A stretch of 64,000 nt of DNA from Pinus tabuliformis (GCA_031772625.1 CM062817.1:946304327-946368326), one strand, 5' to 3'; positions 47,201 to 58,924 are shown, counted from the stretch's first letter. Notes: generated by a model from the letters alone, not told the origin. Made by a program: numbers and translations.

Positions 47201-47823
47201 ATGTTTCTAAGTCTAACAATGGAGAATGAGCAGGATGTGTATTAGTTAGTCCAGAGGGAAACAAAACTATGCTAACATGTAGGCTAAAGTTTGATTGCAC
47301 AGACAACATTGCAGAATATGAAGCTCTAGTCCAAGGACTGTACAAGGTAATCAGATTAGATATCAAGTATCTACAAGTCTTCGGAGACTTTGAGATTGTT
47401 ATTAAACAGGTACGAAATACTATACATTGTCTATTAGGTCATTTAAAATGTTATCAATCTTTAGTGCAAGATCTGACTGAACATTTTATAGCATTTAATA
47501 TTTCACCTATTCCCAGACTCCAACATGCTAGTGCCAACCTCCTGGAAAACATAGCTTCCAATCTCATTCCATCAGAAGACTATAGCCCAGACAGATTCTC
47601 AATTGAATTGATCTTTAGGCCCTCCATCCCTGATAATGTTACAAACTGGAGAATTTTTAATGATGATCTTGATATTGTAAGTTTCCTGACATCGAAAGGA
47701 TCTTATAATAATCAGATAATTGATGAGGACCAACATGACAAACAGTTACAACAAGAAATAATTAATAATGCTTTACCAAAATATATAGTCAAGTTGGAAG
47801 ACCTATATGATTTGAAAGACTGA
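47201..47823 (+). pseudogene. RNase H between protease and reverse transcriptase (element D)
   Basis: FDVSKSNNGE (first Asp), stop, AGCVLVSPEGNK, NIAEYEALVQGLYKV (Glu), VFGDFEIVIKQVRN (Asp), and LQHASANLLENIAS, where the last catalytic Asp has become Asn. The pattern is the archaeal/plant-type RNase H that Tat-like elements carry in addition to the ordinary one. Here it is placed before the reverse transcriptase. A frame of some 90 codons follows to 47823 without recognised function. Confidence 0.8.
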
Positions 47824-48059
47824 TTTAAGAGATCTACCAATTCAAAACTTCAGAGTTCAACTCTGAACTATGAATTAGTAAATATAGGAATGGATACCAA
47901 GACACAGAATATCAACCTAGGTCTTGGCCTAGCTCCAGAAGAAAAATTAGCCTATGTTCGTCTCCTGAAACAATACAAAAGTTTCCTTGCCTAGAACTAC
48001 AATGACCTTAAGACTTATGACACTTCAATCATTCAGCATACAATCCCAATGATAGCTGA

Positions 48060-48990
48060 TGAAAAACCTGTCTAGCAGAAGCTGAGGAAGATCCATCCTA
48101 ATCTGGAAAGCCAGCTTAAATCTAAGCTCAATAAATTATTGAAAGCCAAGATTATTTTTCCCGTTTGACATTCTAGATGGGTTTCCAACTTGGTTCCCGT
48201 CAGAAAGAAAAACGAAGATATTAGAACTTGCATTGACTTTCAAAATATTAACAAAGCCCGCCAAAAGGATAATTTCTCCTGCCTCCTATGGAAAAAATAT
48301 TGCAAGTGGTTGCAGGATCAGAATTAATGTCCTTTTTAGATGGTTTCTCCGGCTACAACCAGGTTCTCTTCCATCCCGATGATCAACTAAAACCATGTTC
48401 AGAACCAAATAGGGTACTTATGCATATCAAAATATGTTGTTTGGTTTGATTAACGTTGGCGCCACACTTCAAAGGGCCATGGATATCACATTTAAGGGAT
48501 TAGTAAACAAATCAGTGGTGATTTACTTGGATGACATAACAATATACTCTAAAAAATGTGGTAGTCACCTCAGAGACTTAAAGCAGATCTTTGAACGTTT
48601 CCAAAAGTATGGGATTTCGCTTAATCCAAAAAAGTCTTTTTTTGCATTAAGTGAAGGAAAACTTCTTGGATTTATAGTGTCAAAATCTGGAATCCATATT
48701 GATCCTCATAGAATTAAGGAGATTTCTGAAATACCCTTACCTCATAATAAGGAAGCCATGCAATCCTTCCTTGGCCAAATTAATTTTGTTAAAAGATTTG
48801 TTACAGACTTCTCAAGGATTGTGTCACCATTACAAGCAATGATCAAGAAGAATTCACTCTTCAAATGGGGCCAAGAGGAATATGAAGTGTTTAATTTGAT
48901 AAATCAAGCGACTGTTAATGCCCCATCCTTAGTGACTCCAAATTTTTCAGATCCTTTTATTCTGTATACATTTGCCTCTGATAAATGATA
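48060..48990 (+). pseudogene. reverse transcriptase of element D
   Basis: WVSNLVPVRKKNEDIRTCID and KDNFSC, then after a frameshift LFGLINVGATLQRAMDI, the catalytic YLDDITIYSK, HLRDLKQIFERFQKYGISL and LLGFIVSKSGI, the expected order of palm and thumb motifs. The open frame 48434-48988 covers the second half. Two or more frameshifts between 48270 and 48430. Confidence 0.9.
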
Positions 48991-49220
48991 TGTTGCGATA
49001 CTCACTCAAGCTAATCAAGATAAGGTGAAAGCCCCAATTGCCTTTTTTAGTTCAAATCTACAAGGGGCTGAATTAAATTATTCTGATGCTGAGAAAGAAG
49101 CTTATGTTGTTTTCAAAGCGATCAAGCATTTTATAACCTTTCTTCTTAAAAATCATACAAAAATCATAGTACCATTTCCAGCGGTAATAAAGCTCTTAGT
49201 ACAGAAACATGTGGGGTGAA
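48950..49220 (+). pseudogene. ordinary gypsy RNase H of element D
   Basis: FILYTFASDK, stop, YVAILTQANQDK, PIAFFSSNLQGAELNYSDAE and KHFITFLLKN, the usual tail of gypsy reverse transcriptase. Shows D carried two RNase H domains. Confidence 0.85.
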
Positions 49221-49308
49221 AAGAGAGCAAAATTGGGTCACTGCATGACAAGAATATGACGCTGAGATTAAGCCAACAAATATTGTAAAAGGTCAAGGAT
49301 TTTGCAAG

Positions 49309-50611
49309 ATGTTGACTAGGGCATTGCTTATTTCTAAAATACCATCTCCAAATCAAGAAGTACAAATGTATGAGGTAAGCCTAAATGATATTGAATCAAT
49401 ATATGCGGATATCATATTTTATCTAAAGAACAGATATGCTCCTTCAAATCTAGATTATACAAAGAAAAGAGCTTTAAGATTGAAGGCTAAGCAATATCAA
49501 CTTGTAAATGATGTACGTTTTAGGATGAATTATGATTCTATTCTCCTTCGATGTCTTGACAAATATGAAGCTGAAAAGGTGTTACAGGAACTCCATGATG
49601 GAGCAGTAGGTGGAAATTATGCGGGAGATGCTACAACACATAAAATTTTGTGCATAGGATACTATTAGCCTACACTATTTAAAGATGCGCATAGTCATGT
49701 GAGGAAATGTCAAATTTTTCAAACTGTTGCTGGGAGACAAAAGAAACCATCATTGCTTTTGCAACGAGTCAATATCGATCAACCCTTTGATCAATGGGGA
49801 TTGGATATAATTGGTGAGATCATTCCTCACTCTTCTAAATAGAATAGGTATATCCTTACAACTACAGATTATTTTACTAAATGGGTAGAAGCAGTTCCTC
49901 TCAAGACAGCTAATGCTAAGCACATCATTGATTTCATAGCTCAGTTCATAATCACTAGGTTTGGTTTACCCTTTGCTTTAATGTTCGATAATGCATCATA
50001 TTTTTCTAGCAATTCTATGACTGAATTTTCACTTAAAAGAGGTTTTAAGCTTAAATATTCTGCCAATTATTACCCACAAGGGAACGGGTTGGCTGAATCT
50101 ATGAATAAAAACTTGATCAGAATCATTAAGCGAACCATTGATCAGAATCATAAAAATTGGCACAAATCTTTGATGTATGCTCTTTGGGCACACTAAATAA
50201 CACAGAAAGATTCCATTAGCACTTCGCCCTTTAATTTAATTTATGGGAAAGAAGTAGTTCTCCCAACTCATCTAGCAATTCCTTCTTTAGCCTTAGTTCA
50301 ATTTATTGATGAAAAACCAACTTCATCTTTACAACTAAAACAACTATAGATCTTTAAGCTAGAAGAGCAACGAGAACAAGCTAAAATCACACACGCTCAT
50401 CACCAAGAATTAGTGAAGGCTTCCTTCGATTCAAACATGGTATACGGCTCACGAAGAAAAAGGAAAACATTCAAAATTCCAACGAATGTGTCTTGGCCCA
50501 TTCCAAATTGTTGAAATAATAGGTCCATCCACTTTCATGTTGCAAGATTTAACAAGGAAAAGAGAATATTTACCTGTTAATGGGCAGATCCTTAAAAAAT
50601 ATTTTCCATAG
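49309..50611 (+). pseudogene. integrase of element D
   Basis: Zinc region around AYKILCIGYY-like text (HKILCIGYY, then CQIFQTVAG), core with QWGLDIIGEI (first Asp), DYFTKWVEAVPLKTA, LMFDNASYFSS (second Asp) and NYYPQGNGLAESMNKNL (Glu). Tail with LGPFQIV-like and EYLPVNGQILKKYF text to stop 50609. Stops at about 49666, 49840 and 50196. Confidence 0.88.
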
Positions 50612-51690
50612 AAGATGACCTCTTCTATTTTTTTTAAATTATCGTTTATAGATTTATTTTGATAATAAAACAGGTTGTAAATGGATACGTTTGGAATTCA
50701 CAAAAAAGACTAGTGTTTCTTTTAGATTTTGTTTTTTTGGTTGTATAAATAGAACTGATTTGGAAAATTGATCATTATTATTGAAAGGTATAGTTAAATG
50801 CTATAAGCCTGGAAATATTATTAGTTTTAGCCTTGCGAATTTTGATAAAAGGTAACCTTTAGTCGGAATTTGTTTTATATTAGTCAATGAAAAGCATCAA
50901 TAACAAAACAAAGATTCTTTGTAGAAAAGTTGTTTCCAAAAACTCTATAATTGTCGTCCAGAGCTATTCTTAAGGAACCAATGACTTCCTCCCAACCTAG
51001 AGAATTACGAGTTTCAAGGAGTAATCCAATGATACACTATAAACTTAAAGAATAAGAGGTCTCATCACGAGCCGACTTACCATGATCAAAGATATTATAA
51101 CTTGCCGACATTGCCAAAACTGCATACCAAAACAGGGAAATGACTCAAGATTGTTGCAATCAAAAGACAAGGGGTCTCATCACGAGCTAGCTTGTTCAAC
51201 ATAGTTATAAATCAAGTGAATGGAACTGTCATAATTTGGCTACCAAATAAAGACATTGTTCTTTAAGAATTAAAAGAAAACAAAAGAAATAAGTGTGGAT
51301 ATGGATTTATCTTTGAAAATTTTATATTTCTCCAAGTAGGATACAGGATCATTGCTGGGTAATAGGTAACCCTGTTGAGGCTATGAATGCCTACTAGTAG
51401 CAGAGGCTCTACCTATGACAAATGAGCATACTTAAAACTGATCTATAGAGAAGTCTTTGTTTTTATTATATAAACCAAGTAGTGGCTGATGTAAATACAA
51501 TGACTATATTTGAGAAGTAAATAATTAGAGTTAACACAGAAGAAACAAACTACCATTAATAGCTGAAAGTATGATGCACTTTATATTTCTATAATAAAGT
51601 TTGATTTTCTAGAAAACTTTTCTGTTTTGGAAGTTTAGAAAATTCAAAAGATAATCAGAGATAACTGGTTCTTCCAAGTGAATTGCTAAT
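50612..51690. other. 3' untranslated part of element D
   Basis: No frame above 60 codons. The phrase GGTCTCATCACGAGC occurs at about 51057 and 51174. A polypurine tract before the LTR is not obvious. Confidence 0.55.
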
Positions 51691-54489
51691 TGTTTTGGCC
51701 AGCAACAACCCCCCTTTTTATTTAGTTTTATTACTAATACTAAATAAATGGGGACCCTTCTAAAAAATAAAAGGTAGCACTTATATTCACCTTTGAATAA
51801 AACATACTATCATAAAATTAGGAAAACACCTACAAAACCCAAAAAACTTAAGTTTTATGATAATCTTTAGAATAAAACCATTCCCTTAACAAAAAGACAT
51901 CGCATTGCAAAGGGTAATGGAGGACATCATATAAGAAAAATTCCAAAATTGTGAAAATGTGATGTGAGATCACACGCCTTAAAGACCCATCGCGAAAGTA
52001 TCACCTAAGGCAAAATATCTCGATCCAGCAATATGTGATAGGGCATCTCGCAAATCACATCTCATAAAAGCATGAGGTGATAAATGATTGTTAATGAAAC
52101 AGATAAGAAATATTACAATCTACAATATTGCGATCTACAATATTGTGAAGCAAATCATAAAGTCGCTTTATCACAGATCTGTAGCGCTCATCATTTGATA
52201 AAGTTTTTCTCGTAATCTGATACCAAGTTATCAGCGTTAATGTCAATTTAATGGTTAGTTGATGGCCATTAATGAGATAAGATTTAGATTTGGTCGAAAG
52301 GTCATTTCACGTAGGGTGATATATTTGATATTATTTCGGCATTAAGAGCTTTCCTGTCACCTTATCTCTTACCATTATTCTTTTCTTACTTGTAAATTTG
52401 TAGGAGTGGAAAGCAGAATAATATACGCAGTAGTTTGTAGAGCATAATGGGAAAGAAGGGAAAAGCTTCGGTTGTTGAGGACAATGAGATGACGCCCTCA
52501 TACACAAACACCACCTGTAATAGAGATGCCAACATAACCACTTGGGAAGGCATGTACAGTCTGATCGAAGAAGAAACCCCAGAGTCATGGAAGTTAAAGC
52601 AACAACAGACTCACACGGGTCATCTGAGGCATCAATTTTTGAACCTGCATGTTCGTTCTTGCACTAGATAGCGGCAAGACCTAAAATTCTTCCATACACA
52701 AACATGGTTAAGTGGGTACTAAAAAATGCTGATATAACAGACAAACAATTCAAATCTCAAAGCCAAGACCTCATTGGGTCATTCACTCCATAGGATTAAA
52801 GGTTTATGTATCATCTACCAGAAACACACAGGAGGCGAAACTAGCACCTGGGAAGCCCGGATCAGGAAAAGGAAGCAGTTTCCTATGTGTGCTAATCATG
52901 CATCACTGGGCAAAACCCCTCAAGAAGGAAAGCCCCGGAATTCTCGGTCGCATGTAAGCTAGGAAAACTGTGGGGAAAATCGCTAAAGGCTAAAGGTGAG
53001 ACCCACGCTACAAAACCAGTGGTATTTATCAGGGGAATCTTTAGGCGGTAAGCGGATTTCACTGAAACCTAGCACTTGGTAGGAATCAGAAGAAGGGAGG
53101 AAAGAAAGTGCGTTCAGAATCAATGAAGCCCACAAAGAAATGATCTTTCATAAGTGGGATGCACAGATTAGGAAGGTAGAATGTGCAGTAGAAGAAGCAG
53201 CGATAGTGGCAAACAATGTCATTGACTATGTCAATGAAAACCTGCACAGAGAAAACCTCATATCAGAGGCCGCTCTGGGATTTCTCTGCAAGGAACAACA
53301 ATTGCAAACAGGCTGGAGACAAAAAGCTGAGGAAAGGGCAAAGTCCATCAAGAAGTTAACCAAGATGAATTGGGATTCTTACTGGCAGTACTTGGTTAAA
53401 CCGCACAGTCAATGCATGACTCTCAAATGCCTTACGAACTTTGTCGAAAAGATAGCACCAACACTTGCCAATTTTGTTTTCGCAGGGAAACTAAAATCGG
53501 AGGTTGGCCAACCGATGCTCCTCAAGCCAATGCTGAATGCTTGCGATCTCAAAGAATAGATACATAGATAGTTAATTTCCAGATTCAGTTTTAGTTTTAG
53601 TTTTGATTTATTTTTTCCTTAAATGACGATGGTCATTTAAACCTCCCCCTATATTTTTGTAATAAACTATTTTTAGTATTTAATTAGTAGTATTTTAACC
53701 CCTCTCATGCATTTAGAGAGGGGTCCTGGAATGTTTCAAAAACATTTCTTCAAAACATGCACTTCTGCACCCTCAGAGGAGGTTTTCATGAATGAATGGA
53801 ACGAGATTTATTGATATCTGTGTTTAATAGTTGCTACTGAAATGCACTTTTGTACTCTTAGTAGATGTTGAATTAGGAAGAGATAAATCTATATTGCTAA
53901 AGCTCATGAGTAGAACTTGTTATCAATGGTACTTTTATATCTTAACGATTCTTGCTTATGTGTTAAAGTGATATTTATGTTCAGTTATTTATATATGAAG
54001 GTTTGAATGTTTGAGTTAGCATTTGTCACTTTAGTACAGTGGTGACTATTTTGTTTATGCTTAATGTATGAATGACTTATTATGCGATATGCTTCTCACA
54101 ATTGTTTCGGCTAACTTTTTATATGAAACAATTTATTTTTATCGAATAATTTCTCGTACCAATTGAATGATCTTTATTATCAATTGTTGTTAGAAATTAT
54201 TTTAGATCGCATAATTGATAAGTTAAAATTCTGGGTTAGTTTTAGAATTAGATATTTTTGTTCATTAGAATAAAATTGCATGTTTTAAATTAGACTTAGA
54301 TTAAAAGCATTTTACGTAGAAATCAATAGAAAAGGAAATATCAATTCTCATCACACACACACAAATTGGGAAACTGATCCCATTATCCCCAGTTGGACCC
54401 ACCATCCCAAACGGAAAAGGAGCTGCTTTCAGGGTCCAGACCGGGTGGGTATCCCCCTTGTTGTAGAACTGATTTTTGGGGCTTCAACA
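51691..54489 (+). repeat. 3' LTR of element D
   Basis: TGTTTTGGCCAGC to GCTTCAACA, 2799 bp, followed by CCATG. Includes an LTR-internal frame (52447-53559). Confidence 0.92.
52447..53559 (+). pseudogene. LTR-internal frame of D, 3' copy
   Basis: Starts at ATG 52447 (MGKKGKASVVEDNEMTPSYT). Blocks parallel the 5' copy: NTTCNRDANITTWEGM, VKWVLKNADITDKQFKSQ, the frame 53140-53559 (VIDYVNENLHRENLISEAAL, KKLTKMNWDSYWQYLVKP). Stops and shifts between blocks. The last 139 codons are open in this copy and broken in the other, so the copies decayed independently. Confidence 0.6.
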
Positions 54490-54494
54490 CCATG
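54490..54494. repeat. target duplication of element D, right copy
   Basis: CCATG, matching 29502-29506; E LTR sequence (AGATCCCACATTCATGC) resumes after it. Confidence 0.9.
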
Positions 54495-55419
54495 AGATCC
54501 CACATTCATGCTTGCAATATGGCATGGGGGTGAATGGATAAAAGAAATATTTGGTTCAGCCTTGTCTACTGTCGAGTGGTATGAGGAAGTCCCGAACCTC
54601 ATCGACTTTGCCTATGTTTAATAAAATCTAAGTTATCTTTCTTTTTTACTTGTTGATATGTCGCTTTAATGGTTGTCATCTCATTTTTATTTACATGGTT
54701 TAATGTTGGTTATAAGCATTGTTATATGACTGGTTATTGTCATGGTTATTTCATTTATTTACTTTTAATTGAAAGGATAATGGATACAAGACCCAATTGA
54801 TGTCAAAAATTTAAGGTAAGAGGGTAGTGATCCTTATTGTCAAGTTCCATGTATGTATCATTCATTTATGCTCTGTCTTCTATGCATTTCCTATAAATTG
54901 CATTGATGCGAAGTGTTTGATAGAAGTCAATCCTAGTTGGGGATGGTTAGGCCTAGTCCTGGAGTCAATTTTTGATTTGTAAATATTTTCATTGTGTAAA
55001 TTGTGGATTCTAAAAGTGTCATTGAGTTATGGGTAGTGACATGCACTCTGGCCCTAGAAAAATGGCTCAAATCTTGGAGATGTAGGAACAACACTGGGAA
55101 GAAAAGTCCCTAGATTCATGCATACACATGTTGTGGGAGTGTCTGGAGCCTTCTGGACCCATGCTTGTCCATATAAAGGGAGTGTCACGGGGTTTAATGG
55201 TCTTATAACTCAGTGGGACCTAGGGGTTGGTTACCAGAGTGGTTGGGATGGTTCCTAAGAGCCTTGTTGCTGATGTGGAAGGTATGTATGGTGTGTTTTC
55301 TATCGATTCCACTTCCTTAAGGTGACTTAGGAGATCAAATCATATCATAGTAACTTCTCGTCACATGTTTACCCAGTGGGTGGGTTACATGGGTAGATCT
55401 AGGAGGAGGGATTTGTAGA
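54495..55419 (+). repeat. 5' LTR of element E, right part
   Basis: Matches the second half of the chromovirus-1 LTR (for example AAAAATGGCTCAAAT at about 55056 and 15320; GAGATCAAATCATATCATAG at 55331). Confidence 0.85.
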
Positions 55420-55420
55420 G

Positions 55421-55432
55421 TGGTATCAAAGC
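55421..55432 (+). promoter_or_regulatory. primer binding site of element E
   Basis: TGGTATCAAAGC, one change from the methionine primer site, one base after the LTR. Shows that E is a 5' LTR and its internal part would run to the right. Confidence 0.75.
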
Positions 55433-56980
55433 ATGGTTCACCCCTTGGATCAGATGGGCTATGTGTTGGTCATGCATTCATGTCAGTTTTAAGTGTGTTA
55501 ATCATCCTTGTGGTCTATATCTGTGTTGGATATGAATGGTGTCGGTCATGATTGTAGTTATGTCTCCATGTGAAAGAGGATATTGTTGTTGCATAGAGTG
55601 TTGTCATGAGTTTTTGATTGGTTATGCATTTCTGTCTGTGTCAATGCATGAAAGTTATCAAATGTGCATTAATTTGGTTTTTATTGTCATGCATGAGGTC
55701 ATGGTATGTGTATTTGATATGGTCATGCATTGATAACTGGACTCTAGCTAGAATGATGGTTATATTACTATATGCTTATGTATTATATGTATCAATGATG
55801 TCATAATTATGTTATACATGTATTACTTAGACTTTTTGATCTTCCAGATGAGGTATCCTCCCGGAATTATCCCCAGGTATTGTTGTAGTGGCTACAACAA
55901 CCCTCCAAAATTTTGCCTATGCTTCAATTTTGGAGCCTTCGTTCTAAACCACATCAACTCATCTTGCACTGACCCATGTACTTGTGCTTCGACTAAGCTT
56001 TTTTATTTCCTCTTGGCTTGTGTTCGCTCACTTAGTTCATTTTCTAACTCACAAGTTTATCTCATGATTTGGTCCCTTGACAACTCTTGGCTTCCTTTAG
56101 TGAACTACGCAATTTTCAAGGGAAATTGGCCTTCCTCTTGAGAATTTCACAGTCCTCCCTACCTGTGAGCCTTGAGCTCAGGAAATGCGTAGTACTAAAT
56201 GGTAGCTAGACTTGAACTGGGAAATTATGCAGACATGAGAGGCAGACTAGAGCCACTCAACCCAGAAATTGTGTAGAACCCACTATGCTTAGAAACTACA
56301 CAGTGCATGATCTAGAGAGTTCCTTAGTCCTTCCTAGAACCGTGCAATTTTTCTAGGAAATGCATGGCAATTTTCCCAAAAAAAACATCCCTTAAAAATA
56401 TGGATCTATTTTTAGTAACCTAAAGGAGGCATTTGTGCTATTTTTAGAAATTGTCGCCAAGTGTCACTTTTTCCTTGATTTTAGGCATGCGTGTCATAAA
56501 CCATAACTTGACCAAATCTATTTAATTGACACTACTAGAGCTCATTTGCACAATCAATCTTAGAGGTCTAGAATTTCTGAGGAGATCAAGGAACCTTTGA
56601 TGTGATCATCGTCGATTTTGGGTGAGTATTGCTTTTCTCATCTTTTGCCACTTTTTCTATTGCTTTTTGTTGTTTAGGATGAGAGAGTGTTGTTTCACTT
56701 GTTTCTTTGAATGACTGTTGGAATTTTAACTTGTTTTTATCTTGTGGAAATGTTGTTTCAAGTTTGAGATTTCCTTTCCCAAGTGTCGAATGAGTTACCC
56801 TATTTTTCAACAATGGTCACTGTTGCGGTGACTCTCTTCACATGCTTCATTTTCCTTCAGTTTAATTTTTTTCTAGCTCATTTTGGCATAGCTGGAAAAT
56901 CGAGGATCTTCAAGAAAGTTCCAGCACAAGATTAAATTTAACAAAATTTGATGGCACCTGATAGTATTTTCTGGCAACTT
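55433..56980 (+). other. sequence after the E primer site, no gag found
   Basis: No gag or pol block recognised. A 21-base hairpin (TTGTTGTAG, 3-base loop, CTACAACAA) lies at 55880-55900. From 56150 to 56370 a short phrase like GAAATTATGCAGA recurs in about five imperfect forms. Confidence 0.4.
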
Positions 56981-56985
56981 TACAA

Positions 56986-57174
56986 GTGGAAGACATTCTT
57001 GGTGCTCCTAAAAATGATAAAATGATGCTAGAAGTGATATTTCTGGGCTTCATCTTTTTGCAAGCAGAGAGGTTTTTTAGGAGTATGACTTTATACCAAC
57101 AAGAAGATTGGATGACTTATGAAGTTCAACACATTATTGACCACATATGCAAAGGGGGAAAAAGGGTTGAGTAA
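56986..57174 (+). pseudogene. short unidentified frame upstream of the PHD fragment
   Basis: 62 codons, MEDILGAPKNDKMMLEVIFL and onward to GGKRVE. On the same strand as the PHD fragment, might be an exon of the same gene, not recognised. Confidence 0.25.
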
Positions 57175-57215
57175 GAATGTTTCAGGGTTTGATAGTCATT
57201 AGATTTATTTAAAGG

Positions 57216-57690
57216 AATGTGAAGATGAGTACACTTTGGACCTTAAGGGCATCGTTGGTGGAATAGAGATAAGTAGAGAAGATATTAACATTGAGGAACC
57301 ATCTACTATGTATATAAGTGGTTTTGTCTCGAAGTCTTCAATAGATTGTTATAATAATGTCTGCCAAGTCTATAAAGAAGGAAGAGAGTAGTTGTGTAGT
57401 GATTGAAAAAAATGTCGCGTAACTTACCATATAGGTTGCCTTGAACCACCCTTGGTTCAATTTCCTCCTCGTGTCTGGTACTTCCTAACCTATACTTACA
57501 AGAGAATATCATGTGATATGCCTCTGTTTGCAAAGTAGTTGAGTCAATATGGGATGTTAAACATGTTGAACCTGAACAATTTGCTGATTTCGATGTCTTT
57601 ATGAAAGATAGAGAAAGTGAAAAACATTTTCGTGAGCGAATATGGTGTTCATCCTGCTATAGGTTGTTCAATGTTGGTTTCAATTCATAG
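57216..57690 (+). pseudogene. PHD-finger chromatin factor fragment (MOM1/CHD-like)
   Basis: A frame with a few stops runs from about 57216. It contains CQVYKEGRE, LCSD, KKCRVTYHIGCLEPPLVQFP and RVWYFLTYT, the layout of a PHD finger (C-x2-C ... C-x2-C ... H-x2-C ... W-x-C-x2-C) in which two later Cys are now Phe and Tyr and one early Cys is Tyr. After a frameshift VESIWDVKHVEPEQ follows, a block that in plant MOM1/CHD-type proteins comes right after this PHD finger. PHD is seen; the MOM1-like assignment is from memory. Pseudogene fragment, no introns seen. Confidence 0.5.
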
Positions 57691-57695
57691 AACAT

Positions 57696-58003
57696 CCACA
57701 GGGGGAGCTATTGACACTTCCTGTAATCTTGAAGACTGTAATGGAGGGCTATATTATGGATCATATTCATGTGGCTGAGCATGTAGTTCAAAATCAAACA
57801 TCTATACGAAAGCTTCTTGATTTGTTCAAAATATGTGAAGATTTGGAGAACAATGATGGCCTTCATTTGATATTTAAAATTCTCAAAGGAATCATTTTAT
57901 TGAATAATACACAAATATTCAAGAAGCTTTTTAGTGACGAGTATTAAATGGATACTATGGGTGCACATGAAGTATGATCCAGAGATTCCTTTCCACTAGG
58001 AAC
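57696..58003 (+). pseudogene. PP4R3/SMEK fragment
   Basis: Open frame TLPVILKTVMEG, VAEHVVQNQTSIRKLLDLF, KICEDLENNDGLHLIFKILK and GIILLNNTQIFKKLF, then, after a stop and shift, KYDPEIPFH. These are successive blocks of the regulatory subunit 3 of protein phosphatase 4 (SMK-1 domain). About 95 codons, less than an eighth of the usual protein, without its PH-like N-terminus or its C-terminus. It follows the PHD fragment with no gap, so two unrelated host genes are side by side. Confidence 0.75.
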
Positions 58004-58004
58004 A

Positions 58005-58481
58005 TTGTTCCTTTCTATGGGTAGCACGGGGGATGATCATGTTGTCATTGGTGCTTCAGAATTGGCAGATTGCAGTGATATGGAGTTAGAGAAGGAGACA
58101 ATGAATTTAGAATTTCAAAATTTCCCTCCGAATTTGAAGACTAACATCGACAATGTCAATGTTATTTTTTATACTTACTCCAGTAGGCTTGATCATTGTA
58201 CTAAAATCAACGTAGGCCAAGAGAATCATTTAGAAGTTTCCACATTTGTAGCAAACAAAACGGATGTTACTTATTTTCGAAAGCGTCGTCACAAGGCCAA
58301 TTGCACTGAATGTAGTGAAATTCTTGCTAAGAGAGTCTGCAAATTGAATTTGGACAAGACTGAAATATTTCCTGACTTTAGGGGAAAAGAGGTTTCTAGA
58401 AGGGAAGGTACATATGTCTCCACTGTATCTAAGAGAAACTTCATATTGGTGATGTATTGCATTTGGCTTGCAGTTATTTAA
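58005..58481 (+). pseudogene. unidentified 158-codon frame
   Basis: MFLSMGSTGDDHVVIGASEL onward, acidic in the first half, then KRRHKANCTECSEILAKRVC. Two Cys pairs and a basic patch. Same strand as and continuous with the PP4R3 fragment in another phase. It might be part of the PHD protein gene, but I do not recognise it. Confidence 0.35.
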
Positions 58482-58607
58482 AACATGCTCGGTGAATATT
58501 AGTAGAAGGGAAAAATTATTAAGGTGGGAGAACCTTAGTTCTGAACCACCAAGTCGTTTGTGCCATACTCGAATGGAATTACAAAACTTTGAAACTAGAA
58601 ACCCTTT

Positions 58608-58769
58608 AAATGCGATGAAATATAAATATTTTCCATTATCAAAATGCTTACTTTCAATGATCATGAGGTCTGGAATACAGGTTGAACTAAATGCGATGAA
58701 ATATAAATATTTTCCATTATCAAAATGCTTACTTTCAATGACCATGAGGTCTGGAATACAGGTTGAACT
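58608..58769. repeat. 81-bp perfect-length tandem duplication
   Basis: Two copies (58608-58688 and 58689-58769) differing at one base, CAATGATCATGAGG against CAATGACCATGAGG. Multiple of three, so it keeps the frame; very recent. Confidence 0.9.
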
Positions 58770-58884
58770 TTTGTTTTTTGACACTGTCAAATGCACATGA
58801 ATTTTACTTATGAGGGCCCTTTTTAGAAGTTCTATGCAATTTTGGCATGTCTCTAGCCTCACTAATGAGCTTAGCGAAAAACCT

Positions 58885-58924
58885 ATTTGCAGGTGAGATG
58901 TTTGGCATTGTAACACCTGCAAAT
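58885..58924. repeat. hairpin, 11-bp stem
   Basis: ATTTGCAGGTG (58885-58895) and CACCTGCAAAT (58914-58924), loop of 18. No CTRR tetranucleotide follows within a few bases. Confidence 0.6.

Larger units (their letters stand above)
29507..54489 (+). mobile_element. element D, Ty3/gypsy with an extra RNase H, 25 kb including nested C
   Basis: Plus strand. 5' LTR 29507-44623 (split by C), internal part 44624-51690, 3' LTR 51691-54489. LTRs start TGTTNTGNCCAGCAA and end AACA; target copies CCATG. Without C the element is about 12.7 kb and its LTRs are about 2.8 kb each. Coding order gag, protease, RNase H, reverse transcriptase, RNase H, integrase. Numerous stops and shifts; LTR pair about 10 percent different by eye. 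Confidence 0.9.

Noticed and set aside
55809-56141. 110-codon plus frame after the E primer site
   Set aside because: Composition is Phe/Leu/Ser/Cys rich with no gag motif; likely chance in T-rich DNA.
58885-58924. Helitron 3' end
   Set aside because: No CTRR within about 15 bases of the stem and no 5' TC end identified.
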